From Adiantum capillus-veneris (Eukaryota; Streptophyta; Polypodiopsida; Polypodiales; Pteridaceae), in contig CM043969.1 in assembly GCA_014529385.2 (NCBI GenBank), positions 30,276,946 to 30,340,945 of the forward strand: a stretch of DNA of 64,000 nucleotides, read 5' to 3'. Position numbers and translations under genes: made by a program. Within the stretch, counting starts at the first letter, position 1; each line of letters begins with the position of its first letter. Below, one piece after another: positions 1-11,114 of this stretch. The notes beneath the pieces are model-generated. The model saw nothing but the letters and a program-made list of their open reading frames with translations. It did not search any database and was not told the DNA's origin.

Positions 1-1884
1 CTATGGAGTGAAGAGAATGAGCAACAGTTTAGCAAAGTGAAACAGATCTTGTCTACACTTCCCACCATTGCACCCCCTAGATGGGACGAGCCATCTTATG
101 TTAACCCTAGTGTAGGAAGTGATACACTTAGAGCGGTACTAATGCAAAAGGACCCCCAAACCTCTTTCATATGTCCTATCTACTTCTCTAGTCGCGGCAT
201 GACCCCATCAGAAAAAGGATTCACCATGGTAGAACACATGGTGTTTGCATTGATGTTTGCGAGTACAAAGGTCTGCTCTTATCTATTGCCTACACCCTTT
301 GTAATTCTGACAATGGAAGAGGTATTTTTGTATGTAATGCAACACATGGATGTCTCATCTAGAATCTCTAAGTGGCTTATTAGATTATATGAGTTTGATT
401 ACAAAAGTTTTATTGCATGTTATGAAGCTGAGATGAAGAGCCGAAATGTTCCAAAAGATCGGATGATTGCAGCTTTTGAAGAGGCTGTAAACTCGAATTT
501 TAAAAAGCAGGTTCAAGAACTGGCAGAAGCATATCCCACACGGTGGGAGTATTTTGCAGAGGAATTTATTTATGAAAGCTCAAGGATTCTAGATCAGGAA
601 ATAAAGGATATTACTGAACGAAATAAGGTTGTCTTCAGTAAGGGTGAAGGGGATCAGATGCAGATCCTGAACTATGATGAAACAGGCTTATATGAATTTT
701 TTTCAAAGATTGCTCGCATGGACGCTACCTCTAATAATGGTTCCAGTGAAGACATAGACTATTCAGCAAGTGGTTCGCAAGTTGTTGACTTTGACATGGA
801 TTATTCTGAAGGAGTTCATCAAGAAGATGACCTTCTACAGGATATTATTGAAACTATTTTCACTATAGCCGAGCAGGACAACATGTTTGTTGCAGATGAG
901 TGCATAAACAAAGCTATTATATACACAGTAGCTGATGAAGTGACCAAGATTGTGGACCCAGCACAGGATGAGCCTGAGGATTTCAATGAACCTATGATTG
1001 CTACTAACAATATGCTTACAGATGTTGCTATCCCAGAAGAGGATGCTATAATTGGTGAATTTTTGTCTAGATCTGAAGGATATGTTTATGACAGTATAGA
1101 AGAGCTTTCTGATGTGTGTACCTCTTCAGAGGGGGTGCTAGATGAGCCTTTGCAGTGCTATGATGTATTGCTAAGTAACATGGATGCAGATGATGAAGCA
1201 GAGAATTATATGGATGAGTATGAAGATTGCTTAGATTATGCTAATTATGAACAGGATATTTACGTGGATTTTACATCTATGCTTATATACGGGCTGCAAG
1301 AGGATCCAACTCCTAAAGCTTTGTTGAATGTTAAGACTTCCAAGGGTGATTTTCCCAAGGATGTTATGGATGAAGATCTTCAAGATAAAGCTATTATTCA
1401 TTATCAACCTCAAAAACCAGGTAAAAATCTCTCTGATGATACAAGTCCAGGAAGTCCTAAGGTTTTTTGTGATGGCTATGAAGCTAGAGGGGGTGATGCT
1501 ACTAAATCATCCCTGATACAGCATAAAGTGCACATGATTTTTCGTTTTCTTGGGCAATGTGCCAAATGTGGCTGGATTTGGATACTATTCCTAGTAATTC
1601 TTATGTCAATGATGTCCTGGCTATCAGTAAAAGGGAGTAAGAATTCTTTAATTCTTGCTGATAACGACCTTAAGTTATCAAAAGTTTGTGAGATATGGCT
1701 GCTACACTATGCTTCAGGAGAAGCTCTAGTATATTGCGGAGGCCAACAATGCTATGTGATCTTAATGGTATTTGATCCAGGAGATTCGACATATCTTCAA
1801 AGGAAGGTTCATTATGGATGGGTATTTTTGAGTATATATTGTGGTTTCTTTCTGCTAGATCCTGCAATAGCATATTTGGAGTAG
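1..1884 (+). CDS. Ty3/gypsy RNase H-like domain fused to a long acidic, membrane-anchored tail (5' partial)
   Basis: The frame is open from base 1, so the true start lies upstream; the first internal ATG is at 37. Roughly the first 125 codons match the RNase H region after Ty3/gypsy RT: an FSKVKQ-L-P opening, a YVNPSVGSDTL-AVLMQ segment, IYFSSRGM, and a RISKWLIRLYEFDY end. The aspartate expected in YVD is Asn and the usual LTD is LTM, so the domain looks catalytically dead, as is common for the first RNase H of Tat-like elements. From about base 400 homology stops. The next 370 codons are rich in Asp and Glu, followed by a strong hydrophobic segment at 1573-1629 and a second hydrophobic stretch at the C-terminus (about 1815-1880). 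A 628-codon frame without a stop is unusual among the decayed elements here. The tail could be an env-like or captured segment; I do not recognise it. Confidence 0.6.
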   Translation, partial: LWSEENEQQFSKVKQILSTLPTIAPPRWDEPSYVNPSVGSDTLRAVLMQKDPQTSFICPIYFSSRGMTPSEKGFTMVEHMVFALMFASTKVCSYLLPTPFVILTMEEVFLYVMQHMDVSSRISKWLIRLYEFDYKSFIACYEAEMKSRNVPKDRMIAAFEEAVNSNFKKQVQELAEAYPTRWEYFAEEFIYESSRILDQEIKDITERNKVVFSKGEGDQMQILNYDETGLYEFFSKIARMDATSNNGSSEDIDYSASGSQVVDFDMDYSEGVHQEDDLLQDIIETIFTIAEQDNMFVADECINKAIIYTVADEVTKIVDPAQDEPEDFNEPMIATNNMLTDVAIPEEDAIIGEFLSRSEGYVYDSIEELSDVCTSSEGVLDEPLQCYDVLLSNMDADDEAENYMDEYEDCLDYANYEQDIYVDFTSMLIYGLQEDPTPKALLNVKTSKGDFPKDVMDEDLQDKAIIHYQPQKPGKNLSDDTSPGSPKVFCDGYEARGGDATKSSLIQHKVHMIFRFLGQCAKCGWIWILFLVILMSMMSWLSVKGSKNSLILADNDLKLSKVCEIWLLHYASGEALVYCGGQQCYVILMVFDPGDSTYLQRKVHYGWVFLSIYCGFFLLDPAIAYLE

Positions 1885-2557
1885 AAATTCTTGAAGTTGA
1901 TTGATACGGGATGTGTGTGCTTATGTGGATATTATGCTGCTCCACTATTGGGGAAATTTCTTATTATCCCATTTGATCCTGGGAGCTATTGAAGAGCAAC
2001 TTGTAGATTCAGAGATATCATTTATTTTCCTGTAGCAGGTTACCTGGAACTACGTTTTGTTTTTGGATTTATGCTATCAAGAAAAGAGTTTTGGATTTTG
2101 TGGTAAGTAATCTTATATGGCTAGCTTCGACATCTTTGGACAATTGATAAAGTATCTTCACATCTTTTGAGTTGGTTCTGCTACCACAACTTGAAGTAAA
2201 GGACTTGACGGCTATTCCGTGTGCAGACAGAATAAGGCATACTTGAGCTTGACAGGGTTCCCTAAAGCGAGCTTGATGGTCAAGTCGTATGCATCATTAA
2301 CTGGAGCACTTGAGTCTAGCGGGGTTCACTAAACAAGTTTTTCATAATTGAATGCTTTGGAGACACGACATACATTGTTCAAAGATTTGCGATGGACAGC
2401 TACCAAATAATGGAGCTAGACCATTGATGATATGGTTTAAGCCTTATTTTGTTTTACATCTACTTACCAGTTATGTGATCTTGATGGCAAGCCGCTTAAG
2501 GTGATTATAGCAGCTATAGATTGAAGACCGGTTGGCACAGACCGGAGGCTGTGCAGG
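1885..2557 (+). other. TE-1 3' untranslated or decayed coding region
   Basis: No long frame. Around 1960-2100 short stretches read IPFDPGSY and further hydrophobic residues, echoing the FDPG motif and hydrophobic end of the preceding ORF. This may be a decayed duplication of that ORF's C-terminal part. Otherwise nothing is recognised. Confidence 0.35.
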
Positions 2558-2572
2558 TTCAGAGGGGGTGGA
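2558..2572 (+). promoter_or_regulatory. TE-1 polypurine tract
   Basis: The purine-rich stretch TTCAGAGGGGGTGGA directly precedes TGTCATG, the expected position for the plus-strand primer next to a 3' LTR. Confidence 0.6.
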
Positions 2573-3490
2573 TGTCATGCCGCTCCACTTCCACGATGGA
2601 AAAAAGAGTAAAGAGAAGCAGAAAAAGTCTATTTGAAGATCACACATTTATTGAGCAGTGACCGGGGTTCGAAAACAAGCAAGGAGATCCAGAAAGTGTA
2701 TGCTTTATGTGGTTATGAAGGCTAAGCGTAGAGATTTTATGCTTGAAGAAAAGGTTTTACATGTGAAAGGGTTCTTAGGACATATAAGGCAACTTGGGTA
2801 GAGGAAGACATGTGGTCAGCGGTAAAAAGGAAAGTGTGTGAAAGACTTCACATCTCTGCATGAGGGAGGCCGAAAAAGTCCTATTCTGGAAAATTTTTGT
2901 ACAACAGGTTTCTGGACAAAACGGGCCACGCAAACAGAAGGAAAAGGGCGTTTTGAACATTTTTGTGTCTCACGCACAGAGGCTAATTCTGCACCGATTA
3001 GGCGATATTCAAGTTTTCATGCTCTACTATATTAGCGGGGAGGAAGCCATAAGCCACTCTAAGCCAAGCTTCCATAGCCCACTCTCATCCAATCTTCCAT
3101 AGCCAATCTAATCAAAGACACCATAAGCCACTCTAATCAAGCTTCCAAGCCATTTTAATCATGGAAGGAGTTTAAATATTGTAAGCAGTGGTACTGTTAA
3201 AGATAATCAAGCTTCAAGATCTTGTTCAAGCTGTTAATTTCAAGCTTTTTCTATATTCATTGTGTCTGTTGCAACTGTCTTCCACACACCTCTCACAGCC
3301 AGAGGCCCCGCGCCTTCCTGGCTCACCTTTTGAACTCAAATCCCCCGACACCGTCAAGTACAAGATGTACTTTGTGTGGAGATAACTCTAAACACTCTGC
3401 GATAAGAGTGAGAGGGACCCTCATTCATTGCTCCACATTGGCTAAACTAAACTCCTTGAGTTCCTAGACCATGTTGTATCCCATGTGACA
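2573..3490 (+). repeat. TE-1 3' LTR
   Basis: Begins TGTCATG straight after a polypurine tract and ends ATGTGACA, giving a 5-bp TGTCA/TGACA terminal inverted repeat over 918 bp. A TATA-like TTTAAATA lies at about 3171. A cluster of short repeats containing ATAAGCCACTCTAA lies at 3047-3150, just upstream. The 5' LTR is not in the window, so the far end rests on the inverted termini alone. Confidence 0.55.
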
Positions 3491-6299
3491 ACATGTGCCA
3501 AATTGAACCCTACAAGTAGGTTCGTAATAACATAAGGCAGAAAGATAGATTGGACACTGGGTCCAAAATATTTTGTGCCAACATGCCCTTGGCATGGCTT
3601 TGTAACATTCAAGCGTACTTATTCGTCTTGAAAAACCAAGCAAAGTATACTAAAAATGGAATAACACTAAATCAATAGATGTGTACCTGAAGATTTGAAC
3701 GTAATGTTCACTTACCCGTATTCAAATGGAGAGGAGCACGTCCCCTACCTGAAAAAACAAACACCACTGCACTAGGAACCCTGTGTGTTGCCTTTGCAAT
3801 CCAAGCCCCTGGATTAGAATCTACGTAGTCAAACGCCTTGGTAAGACCCGTTGTAGAACTGCCCAACTAATAGGTAACGGTAAACAACCGTGTATGGAAT
3901 GATGAGAATCAACTTAAAATTTCGAATTTGTCCGCTACCCCATGGTAGATTACTGGCTTCTTTTCTTGAAAGTAGAACTGGGATAGATCAAATTATGATC
4001 CTCAATGCCTATGGGGAGATGTAGCAATCACCCGCCCGGTCTTACCCCAAAACAGTGATGCCATAGAAACTCATAGTTCTATAGAGAGAGCAAGAAATTG
4101 ACACAAGTAAGATGCCTAGCTCGTGTCAATAGCCATGCTGTCTCAACTGTTTACTTCCTCTAGACTCCATGGTATAGATCAGCTGATGTAAGTGTAAAAG
4201 TATCAAAAACTCAACTTGAGCATCGCACTAGAAAACATATAGTGCAAAAATGACACCCTAATCCTCCGAAATAACAAGACTCTTGTTCGTCCATTAACGG
4301 CGATAAGTTCGTTGTGTACTCCACAGGGAAAATCTGTTCGATCCTAAGAACAATCACCCAAGGAATGCCAAAGTTGGGCCTTACCCAAGATCTGACAATG
4401 GCTTTTAGCCAGCCTGTGTGTGGCTCCTAGCTCTTACGACCATTACTGTGCAATCGATAAACCGATGAAAACTAATGTGAATGTCATCTTGGCCCATTTC
4501 TGACTGAGTGTTAGAGCACCTTGGCTCATGCTGACTCCCAAACAAAACATGTATGAAAAGATTCTTAGAAAGTTTTCATTACTCTTGAGAGAAATAAGAA
4601 AAAGAGAGAGAAGAAGAGCATGCTGGGCTAAGGAACTTTCCTTAAATTTGTAGAGTGTGTGCCCAGAATGTGTGCTCTTAGACATCTTATGCCCGAATTG
4701 CAGCTTATCGTATAAGCATTCCACAATCTATTTGTGACGCTCTCATCGAGAGAGGCAACAGAAAATACAAGTTAAATCTTGACCATCTACCGTGTAGGGT
4801 CGTGACTGTATGAGGATGACTTGAAAGGGGCACCTTGCCGATGAATCTAGTCGAAATTTTAGGTTCTTTTTAGTATTGTTGAGTGTTGATAGCAACCAAC
4901 AATCCATCCGTACTATGTCCTTGTCAGAGTTGCGAGTGTGTTAGCGGAAGCGAAATGCATGAAGCGGCAGAATTGAATTCACTTCACTAGCATGCCTTGG
5001 ATGAAGAATTGTTAGCCTTTGCGTAGAGTGATGGCCTCAACCGTGAGAACCAAAACTATAAGTACCTTGCACAGTGTAGATTGGTAGGAATTTTGTGAGC
5101 TGAGGTTCCCTATTTTGCTAGTTCCTCGAAGCCTTGCTTCATATAAAACTTCCAAAGCACTTTGCTTTGCACAATGACAGTAATTGCCAAGTAAAGTGTA
5201 AACAGGAAGAAACAAGAAAAACTTAAACTTGGCTAACCTAGTCATTGTTTCTGCAACCAGTTGTCATGACAGTTGGGAGAAAAACTCATTCCAAAGCAGC
5301 CCATAGCCATATTTGCATAGACGCCCTCATATGTCCTATACACCCGTCTGGTACATAAGGCCATAACCTACAAAATTGAATCCACTTGCAAACACCTTTC
5401 CTATTCCTTCCCTATTGTGTATGCTCATAGCATATGCCAAACGTGGACAACTTCAATGAAAAAGGTAGAAATTGAAGCCTTGCTTCATAGAACTCTGTTT
5501 GGCCTCGTTGCCAAAAAATGCTATTGACGACAACTGTCATAGCAAAGAGAGACAAACTTGTCATTCATGCACAAAAAATTGACCGTGTCAAATTGTAAAT
5601 GTAAGTGAAAATTAGTATAACTATTGGACGGATACGCCGCGAAGGACGTCAGCACAGCGAGAACTCACCTAACATATAATGTCAGCTAAGGACGAAGCTC
5701 GACCCGCAGGCACGTGGAAGCAAGCATAAGGTGTCAACCTACACTCGACCGACTCCTAACTAATTCCTACAGAAGTCTCTACCAATTGTCTAAGTCACAG
5801 CCTTCAAGAGTGCATAAGAGGAAACTTCCTACAACGCTTTCTAGAGCCGAACACCCATCAAAAAATCTCGAAACACCATAGAACTTGAAGGAGACCCTAC
5901 TAACACCAGTAGGTCGCTCTCCCTAAGGTTTATGAACCAGAATCCCAACCCAAAACACCCGGTGCAAAATCACGTAGGATGACTGGCCGAAATCTGCAGG
6001 TCTTCGTTTCCGAAATCTAAAGTGCCTAATGTGTAGTTCTACTCAATGTAAATGCGTTGATATGCTACAATGCAAAATCCGACAACGTATGCTTACCCAA
6101 ACACCAGATGAATCTCGTAGAAGGAGCTCGCAAAACCGGACCGTATGCGCGCAATGTAGGTATTGGCACGTAGCTCTCGTCGGGGGCAACACGCTGCACT
6201 TCTCGGCACTCGATTCTGACCACCAGTGCACACGTAGCGTCGAGATGAAGCTCACACTCTCTCTCGTATACAGTACGCTCACTCATAGACTTCAAAACT
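3491..6299. other. Non-coding stretch, partly the unresolved end of the TE-2 LTR
   Basis: No convincing frame or recognised domain on either strand. The right part probably belongs to the U5 side of the minus-strand TE-2 LTR, whose end I could not place; TGTTAG words at 4937 and 5009 are candidate termini. Short ORFs at 6029-6300 have no recognisable content. Confidence 0.4.
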
Positions 6300-6553
6300 T
6301 ATTTTAAAAATGACAAAAGGTTTTTCATTAAGGTCAAAAAGTGGTATATATACCTTACAATTCTCAAACCCTAAAGTTCCAAAATCAACCATCTACTCAA
6401 TCCAACTATCAAAACTGGGATACAATCTGGAAACTTCTGTAAGTCCCAATATTTACAAGGTGAAAAATCAGGTTTTCCTCAATGAATGAAAAATTACAAA
6501 AATAATAATCTTCCAAGTAGTTAGTTGCCGTGGGGTATGTCCAGCTTCTAACA
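6300..6553 (-). repeat. TE-2 3' LTR, U3 side (far end not located)
   Basis: On the minus strand TGTTAGAAGC starts at 6553, directly after a polypurine tract, which marks the start of an LTR. A palindromic TATA element, GGTATATATACC, at 6343-6354 is correctly placed for a U3 promoter. TE-3 LTRs also start TGTTA after a similar purine run. The LTR continues leftward past 6300 but its end was not identified, and no second copy is in the window. Confidence 0.5.
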
Positions 6554-6567
6554 CTCCCCCCCTCCTT
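6554..6567 (-). promoter_or_regulatory. TE-2 polypurine tract
   Basis: Minus strand AAGGAGGGGGGGAG immediately before TGTTAG. It lies inside the C-terminal codons of the upstream ORF (GDDMSKEGGS), so the ORF runs into the LTR. Confidence 0.65.
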
Positions 6568-9342
6568 GCTCATGTCGTCCCCGACATGGCCGCTAATTCG
6601 CTTCTTCATCGTATGGTCTCGCGCATCTTGATTAGTGATTCGTATCTTGCATGCAGATTCATCATGGTAGGGCCAAAAATATATGTTTATTGTGAAGAAG
6701 CCTGTGTAGAATTCTTCTTCAAAGGCCTGGAGGTGATAGGATAGTAGAAACATTATCCTCTGATACATTGCATGTATCACCTCCTTGGAAGGCTGACCAG
6801 ACAGATCATAAGCGCATCTGTAAGTATCCTGGAAGAAAAAGATGTTGTCGGTCACCTAGCCTGGCTGTAAAGTCTCAAACACTGCTAAGAGGGTTTTGCA
6901 TATTTTCATCATGATGCAGGAAAGGTCAGGTGAGCCAGTGAACAACTTGATGGCGTCCGTTAGGGTTTTCACCATGTATTGGACACTTATTCTCTCACCT
7001 GCCTTCAAGCCCGGCAGCTTAGGGTAATTCAGCCAAGTGGGTTGGCTCCTTTTCAAGATTTCCTGTGCTTTCCACGTCCTGATCCTTGGTAGAGGACAAA
7101 GCTAAGATTGTCTCTGATGTTTTTCGGTGCCTCTACCAAGTGGATTAGGTATTGTGGGTACTTTGTGAGCCAGGCCTTCCTCCACTTTGGCTGAGAATCA
7201 ATAATAGCCTGACCCCTTCTGATTGTGAGGTATTTGCATTGTAAAGTGGTACGGTCGGTTCTTCTCTTATCCGCTTGTTGATGGTGGATGCCTCATATTT
7301 CAGCAATGGATATGGGAGAGAGGGTTAAAGCCACTCGCGCGTGAGGTCACTGGCGTCGATATTCTGAATGGTCATGGACTTGAAAACCCTCTGCTCCCAC
7401 TCCAAGGCTTCCTTTGTTGTCTCTCTGAGCTCCACCTCTATTGCTTTACGCAACTTCTCTTCCTCTTCTTGTGTTAGATCCTATGGCTCTTGAGAGGATC
7501 CTTCTAGGATTTCCTCTTGCATAGGAGTGTCCACCGGATCTGCCACATTTTCTAAATCAATGCCCTCATTGGCTGCCGGCCATGTGCCCTCTTGCTCTCC
7601 TGCTTGCTGTCCTTTCAACTCTTCTATCCGCCTTAGGAGTTTCTGTTTTTCCGTTTCCGCTTCTTCGCCCATATTTACAAGGAGGTCATTTAATTCGGCG
7701 TTTATCCTCTCCGCCTCCTCGAGCTTTCTTTTCATACTTTCTACTTCCTCTTGCACGGCTTTTTGGCCTTCTTCCATTCTTGTTTGCATGACGATAGACC
7801 CTTCTGCCATCATCAATCTCTGCTTTTTCTCTAGAGTCATCTCCTTCTGAAGCTCTTACATCCGTTCTTCATAGAGTTGACTCTCCGTAGTGATTTGAGT
7901 CGAGCTAGTAGCTCTGACTTTGGCAGGTGATGCTTGCAGCCTCTAGATGGTCTGATCTTTTACTTTGAGTTGGTCCTTGAGCTCAAGGACCTCATCCTGG
8001 CTTGCTTCTTGATCTATCTCCTCCTTTTCTTTGGCATTTCTCATGGCTTCTACTTCTTTAGATTCTTCTGCCAGCTGTAGGGTCAGGTTATCTCTTTCCT
8101 TCTCGGCATCTAGAAGTGATTTGCTGAGCTGCTGACATTCTTCTTCAACTGCTTGCATTCTTTTTGTTGCTGCTTGATTTGCTTTCTCCATTGCCTGGCA
8201 TCTTTGCAGTGCCCTTGCTAGGTTGGCCTATAGCTCAGATTCCCTCTCCTTCTGCCTTTGGCTTTGTCCTTGTAGAGTGTCTACTTCCATCTTAATCTTC
8301 ACTTCAGTGGCCTTGAGAGCTTCCATCTCTCTTTCTGAAGCCATGGACTGCGCTCTCAACCCTGTTCGCTTCATCATCACCACATCCCAGTCGTTGGAGG
8401 GCAGGTGCAGGTCCATTGTATCTGTGGCAATTTCTTTTAATTCCACTAGCCTGATGCCTTGCATTTGTTCTTTAGGCCTTGTGCTTTCCAAGTCGAATGC
8501 AACTGTGGCAGTTTTTTCCTTCGTGTATCCTGCAGCTAGCAGGTCCAAACATGTGTGATATGAATCATCCAACTCTTTTTGCTCACTTTGAGGTTGAGCC
8601 TCTTCTTTTGGCTCCAGTTCCTGGCTCTGCTCTTGCTTGGCCTCTTCCCGTTCTTCTGGCTTGTCTTCAGCCTCTTTCTCTTCTTGTGGAGGGCTGCTAG
8701 GAGGTGGTGATGGCGGTGGGCTGGGTTTAGGGCTCGCCGGTAGAGATGTAGGCTTACCCTTTAAATCTCTGTCTGCTTTAGTTTTTCTTTCTCTTTCTTG
8801 GATCTCTTGCTCATCTAGCAGTTTCTATCGTATTTGCTCCACTTCCTCCTCTGTGAAAGGGGCATGCGATATATTCTCTGATGCGGCATCAAGAATCTCA
8901 AATTTCTTGATATAATCCTCGAATTTATCCCTTTGCACTCTTCGGGATGATCACGACATAGCTTCTAGAGATGGCTTCCAGAGTTCACTTAAATCACCCT
9001 TAAGGGCTCTGAAGCTCTGAAGCTCTCCATCAGCCTCTCTATTCTTGCCGCTTTCTTGAACCTGCTCTAGCCGTCTTTTCAGTCGTGTAGCCACCCTTGG
9101 TGCTCTTTCGGGCTCATCTTCTTTGTCTTCTTTTAGCCTCAGCCAGTCGTTCTAAGACGGGGGGTCAGGCCACCTTCCTTTTGCGTGTAGTGCCCTGTAA
9201 ATCACCTTAGTGATTAGTTCTCCTGGCACAATATACGTTGGCTTCTTGTTACCCATCTTTACTAGGTTGTCATGTATATACGCCGAATAATTGATTATCT
9301 TCAATGGGGTGCCTTTCGTCATTGCCCAAGTGAATGTCGTAG
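6568..9342 (-). pseudogene. TE-2 ORF2, distal part: coiled-coil protein
   Basis: Continuation of the frame that begins at 19231, interrupted by TE-3. From 9342 the minus frame reads a conserved-looking segment (YSAYIHDNLVKMGNKK, VPGELITKVIYRAL), then a Lys/Glu-rich stretch, a Pro-Ser run near 8650-8750, and long heptad-like coiled coils at about 8570-7500. It stays in one frame to about 7330 with in-frame stops at 9152 (UAG), 8951 (UGA), 8825 (UAG), 8228 (UAG), 7943 (UAG), 7856 (UAA), 7481 (UAG) and 7325 (UAA). A frameshift follows between about 7300 and 7060. The frame then resumes (7056-6409, one UAG at 6856) with GHVGDDMSKEGGS across the polypurine tract. The biochemical role is unknown. 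Its position next to the LTR is that of env-like or accessory ORFs of large plant elements. Confidence 0.55.
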
Positions 9343-9658
9343 TGTTAACCCTCACGGCTCATGGACACCCCATCACCTACGACGGACGTGTATTATGTAT
9401 TTGGTAGAGTCAGGTACCGGGCTTGTCGGACCAATAGGAAAAGAGTAAGAGTGATCGCCGATGAGAGGCGCACTCTAACTAGGACATTCAAGGGATTAGT
9501 TGGCTAAGCATGGGTGCCCAAGTGTGAATGGGGTGAGCTTATATAAAAGCCACTAAACCTAGTTTTTACTCATTCTCTCATTTGTGCAATAGAAGAGTGC
9601 TCTTGCTCCATCTCCATCTCCATCTTCTTCTTCTTCACCTCCTTGTGTGTGTGTCACA

Positions 9659-9708
<50 letters not shown>

Positions 9709-9951
9709 TGTGTGCGATCGAGCATTACGAAGGCACGACGGCGGCGAAGCAGTTGAGCGCGGCACGACTGCAGCTTCTTCTTCATCGCGGCGAGGAATCC
9801 ACTACGAAGGCGAGCGTAGAGCGGTGAGTGACACACCCTTTGCTCTCTTGAGCTTGCTAGTTTAGGCTTGTTGTGTGCTTGGAGCCATTTGTGGCTCGCA
9901 CACGGTGTATCGGCAAGTCCTTTGCTTCGACAATGCGGCAAGGAGCGCACA
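9343..9951 (+). repeat. TE-3 5' LTR
   Basis: Starts TGTTAACCCTC and ends GGAGCGCACA. It is repeated at 17900-18506 with about 1% difference. It contains a TATA box at 9539-9549 and a GA array at 9662-9700 downstream of it. Confidence 0.9.
9539..9549 (+). promoter_or_regulatory. TE-3 LTR TATA box
   Basis: TTATATAAAAG, about 195 bp into the LTR. The same word occurs in the 3' LTR at about 18094-18104. The GA array about 115 bp downstream would be in the transcribed leader and could bind GAGA-type plant factors (inference). Confidence 0.6.
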
Positions 9952-9955
9952 TTTT

Positions 9956-9973
9956 TGGCGCCGCTGCCGGGGA
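9956..9973 (+). promoter_or_regulatory. TE-3 primer binding site, tRNA-Asp type
   Basis: TGGCGCCGCTGCCGGGGA begins 5 bases after the LTR end. This is the well-known plant Athila-type primer site complementary to the 3' end of tRNA-Asp, with one difference (CTG for the usual TTG). Confidence 0.85.
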
Positions 9974-11114
9974 AATGCCCTACACTAAGCTCGGTTAAGC
10001 ACTTTACGCTTTCTTGTGGTGCAATTTCTATCATAGGAAAGGTAGGGAATGAGTGTGTGTAGTTGTGTGGAGATTTCTGTTTTCTGTATTTCGTTAAGCT
10101 CTGTTTTGCTAGTTCTATTAAGCTCAGATTTCAGCTTACACAGTTAGCATTTCTTGCGTTTCTGTGTTTTCTGCATTTTCTGGTTTGCACTGCACAGTTC
10201 TGTCAAGTTTCAATTTCTGCATTTTTTGTGTTTTCTGTGTTTTCTGGTTTGTGCACAGTTAGGCGCACAGTTAGTTAATTAAGCAGGTTAGTAATTAGGT
10301 GAACCACTGTTTAGCAGGTCAGTAGGTAGTCGGGACAGTAAATAGTTAGGTGAGGTCAACACGCACCAAAACGCGTACCAAATAATATCAAATAAATAAA
10401 TAAATTTAAAAAAATAAAAAAAACTTTTTCGAAAAAGAAATTCGAAAAATAAAAACGTGAGTGAGGTAAAAACGTGAGTGAGGGGGAGGTTAGATTTTCG
10501 AAAATAAAAAACGTGAGTTATAAAAACGGACGGGTTGGTTTGTATAAAAGTTAGATCGGGATCAGGAAAAAATTCGAAAAATAAAAACGTGAGTGAGGTA
10601 AAAACGTGAGTGAGGGGGAGGTTAGATTTTCGAAAATAAAAAACGTGAGTTATAAAAATGGACGGGTTGGTTTGTATAAAAGTTAGATCGGGATCGGGAT
10701 CATTTCCCCAAGCCCAAGCCCAAGCCCAGGCCCAGGCCTCAGTCTTATGATATATACTAGACTCACTCTTATATATATACCCTACCCCCTCAAGAGGGAT
10801 TGAGAGCATGTGGGACAAGTCCTCCACTCTCCTCCCTTCTCTTCCCACTTGCACCCTTAGACTTGCTATTTGGAGCCTAGTTCCCTAGCTAGGAAAAGAT
10901 TGTTTCGGGCTTTTCTGGAGCAAAATAGAACCAAACGGTGGGCTGTAAAGCACAGCGCGTCTCTCCTAGCGATACGCTCGTTTCGAGCTATCAAACAGCC
11001 CATTCCACGACACGCTCTAAAAAATCTAGCAAAAAAACAAACAAAAAACACGCAAAAAACTAGTCACAAGGCCTCCTAGAGCAGCTTTTTGACACCTTAG
11101 GGTATCAAAAGCAC
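9974..11114 (+). other. TE-3 untranslated leader with tandem duplication
   Basis: About 1.1 kb without a coding frame. It holds TTTTCTG-rich sub-repeats at 10078-10258, a 132-bp tandem duplication (10440-10571 and 10572-10703) carrying ACGTGAGTGAGG words, a short GCCCAA hexamer run at about 10710-10737, and AT-rich sequence. The gag start follows at 11115. Confidence 0.7.
10440..10703 (+). repeat. 132-bp tandem duplication in the TE-3 leader
   Basis: Two near-identical copies start at ATTCGAAAAAT (10440 and 10572). Differences are few, including A-for-C at the ACGGACGG/ATGGACGG site. Each copy carries ACGTGAGTGAGG twice. Confidence 0.85.

Larger units (their letters stand above)
1..3490 (+). 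mobile_element. TE-1: 3' part of a Ty3/gypsy LTR retrotransposon
   Basis: The 3' half of an element whose 5' part lies outside the window. It reads, in order, the C-terminal part of a Ty3/gypsy polyprotein (RNase H-like), an unusual acidic tail, about 690 bp of non-coding or decayed sequence, a polypurine tract ending at 2572, and an LTR-like block at 2573-3490. No integrase or second RNase H is visible between the RNase H and the LTR, where a Tat-like element would carry them. The right boundary is inferred from TGTCA/TGACA terminal inverted repeats. No target duplication can be tested because the 5' LTR is not in view. Confidence 0.75.

Noticed and set aside
7527-8915. Plus-strand open frames rich in Ser/Leu/Phe opposite TE-2 ORF2
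   Set aside because: They are antisense shadows of the minus-strand coiled-coil frame.
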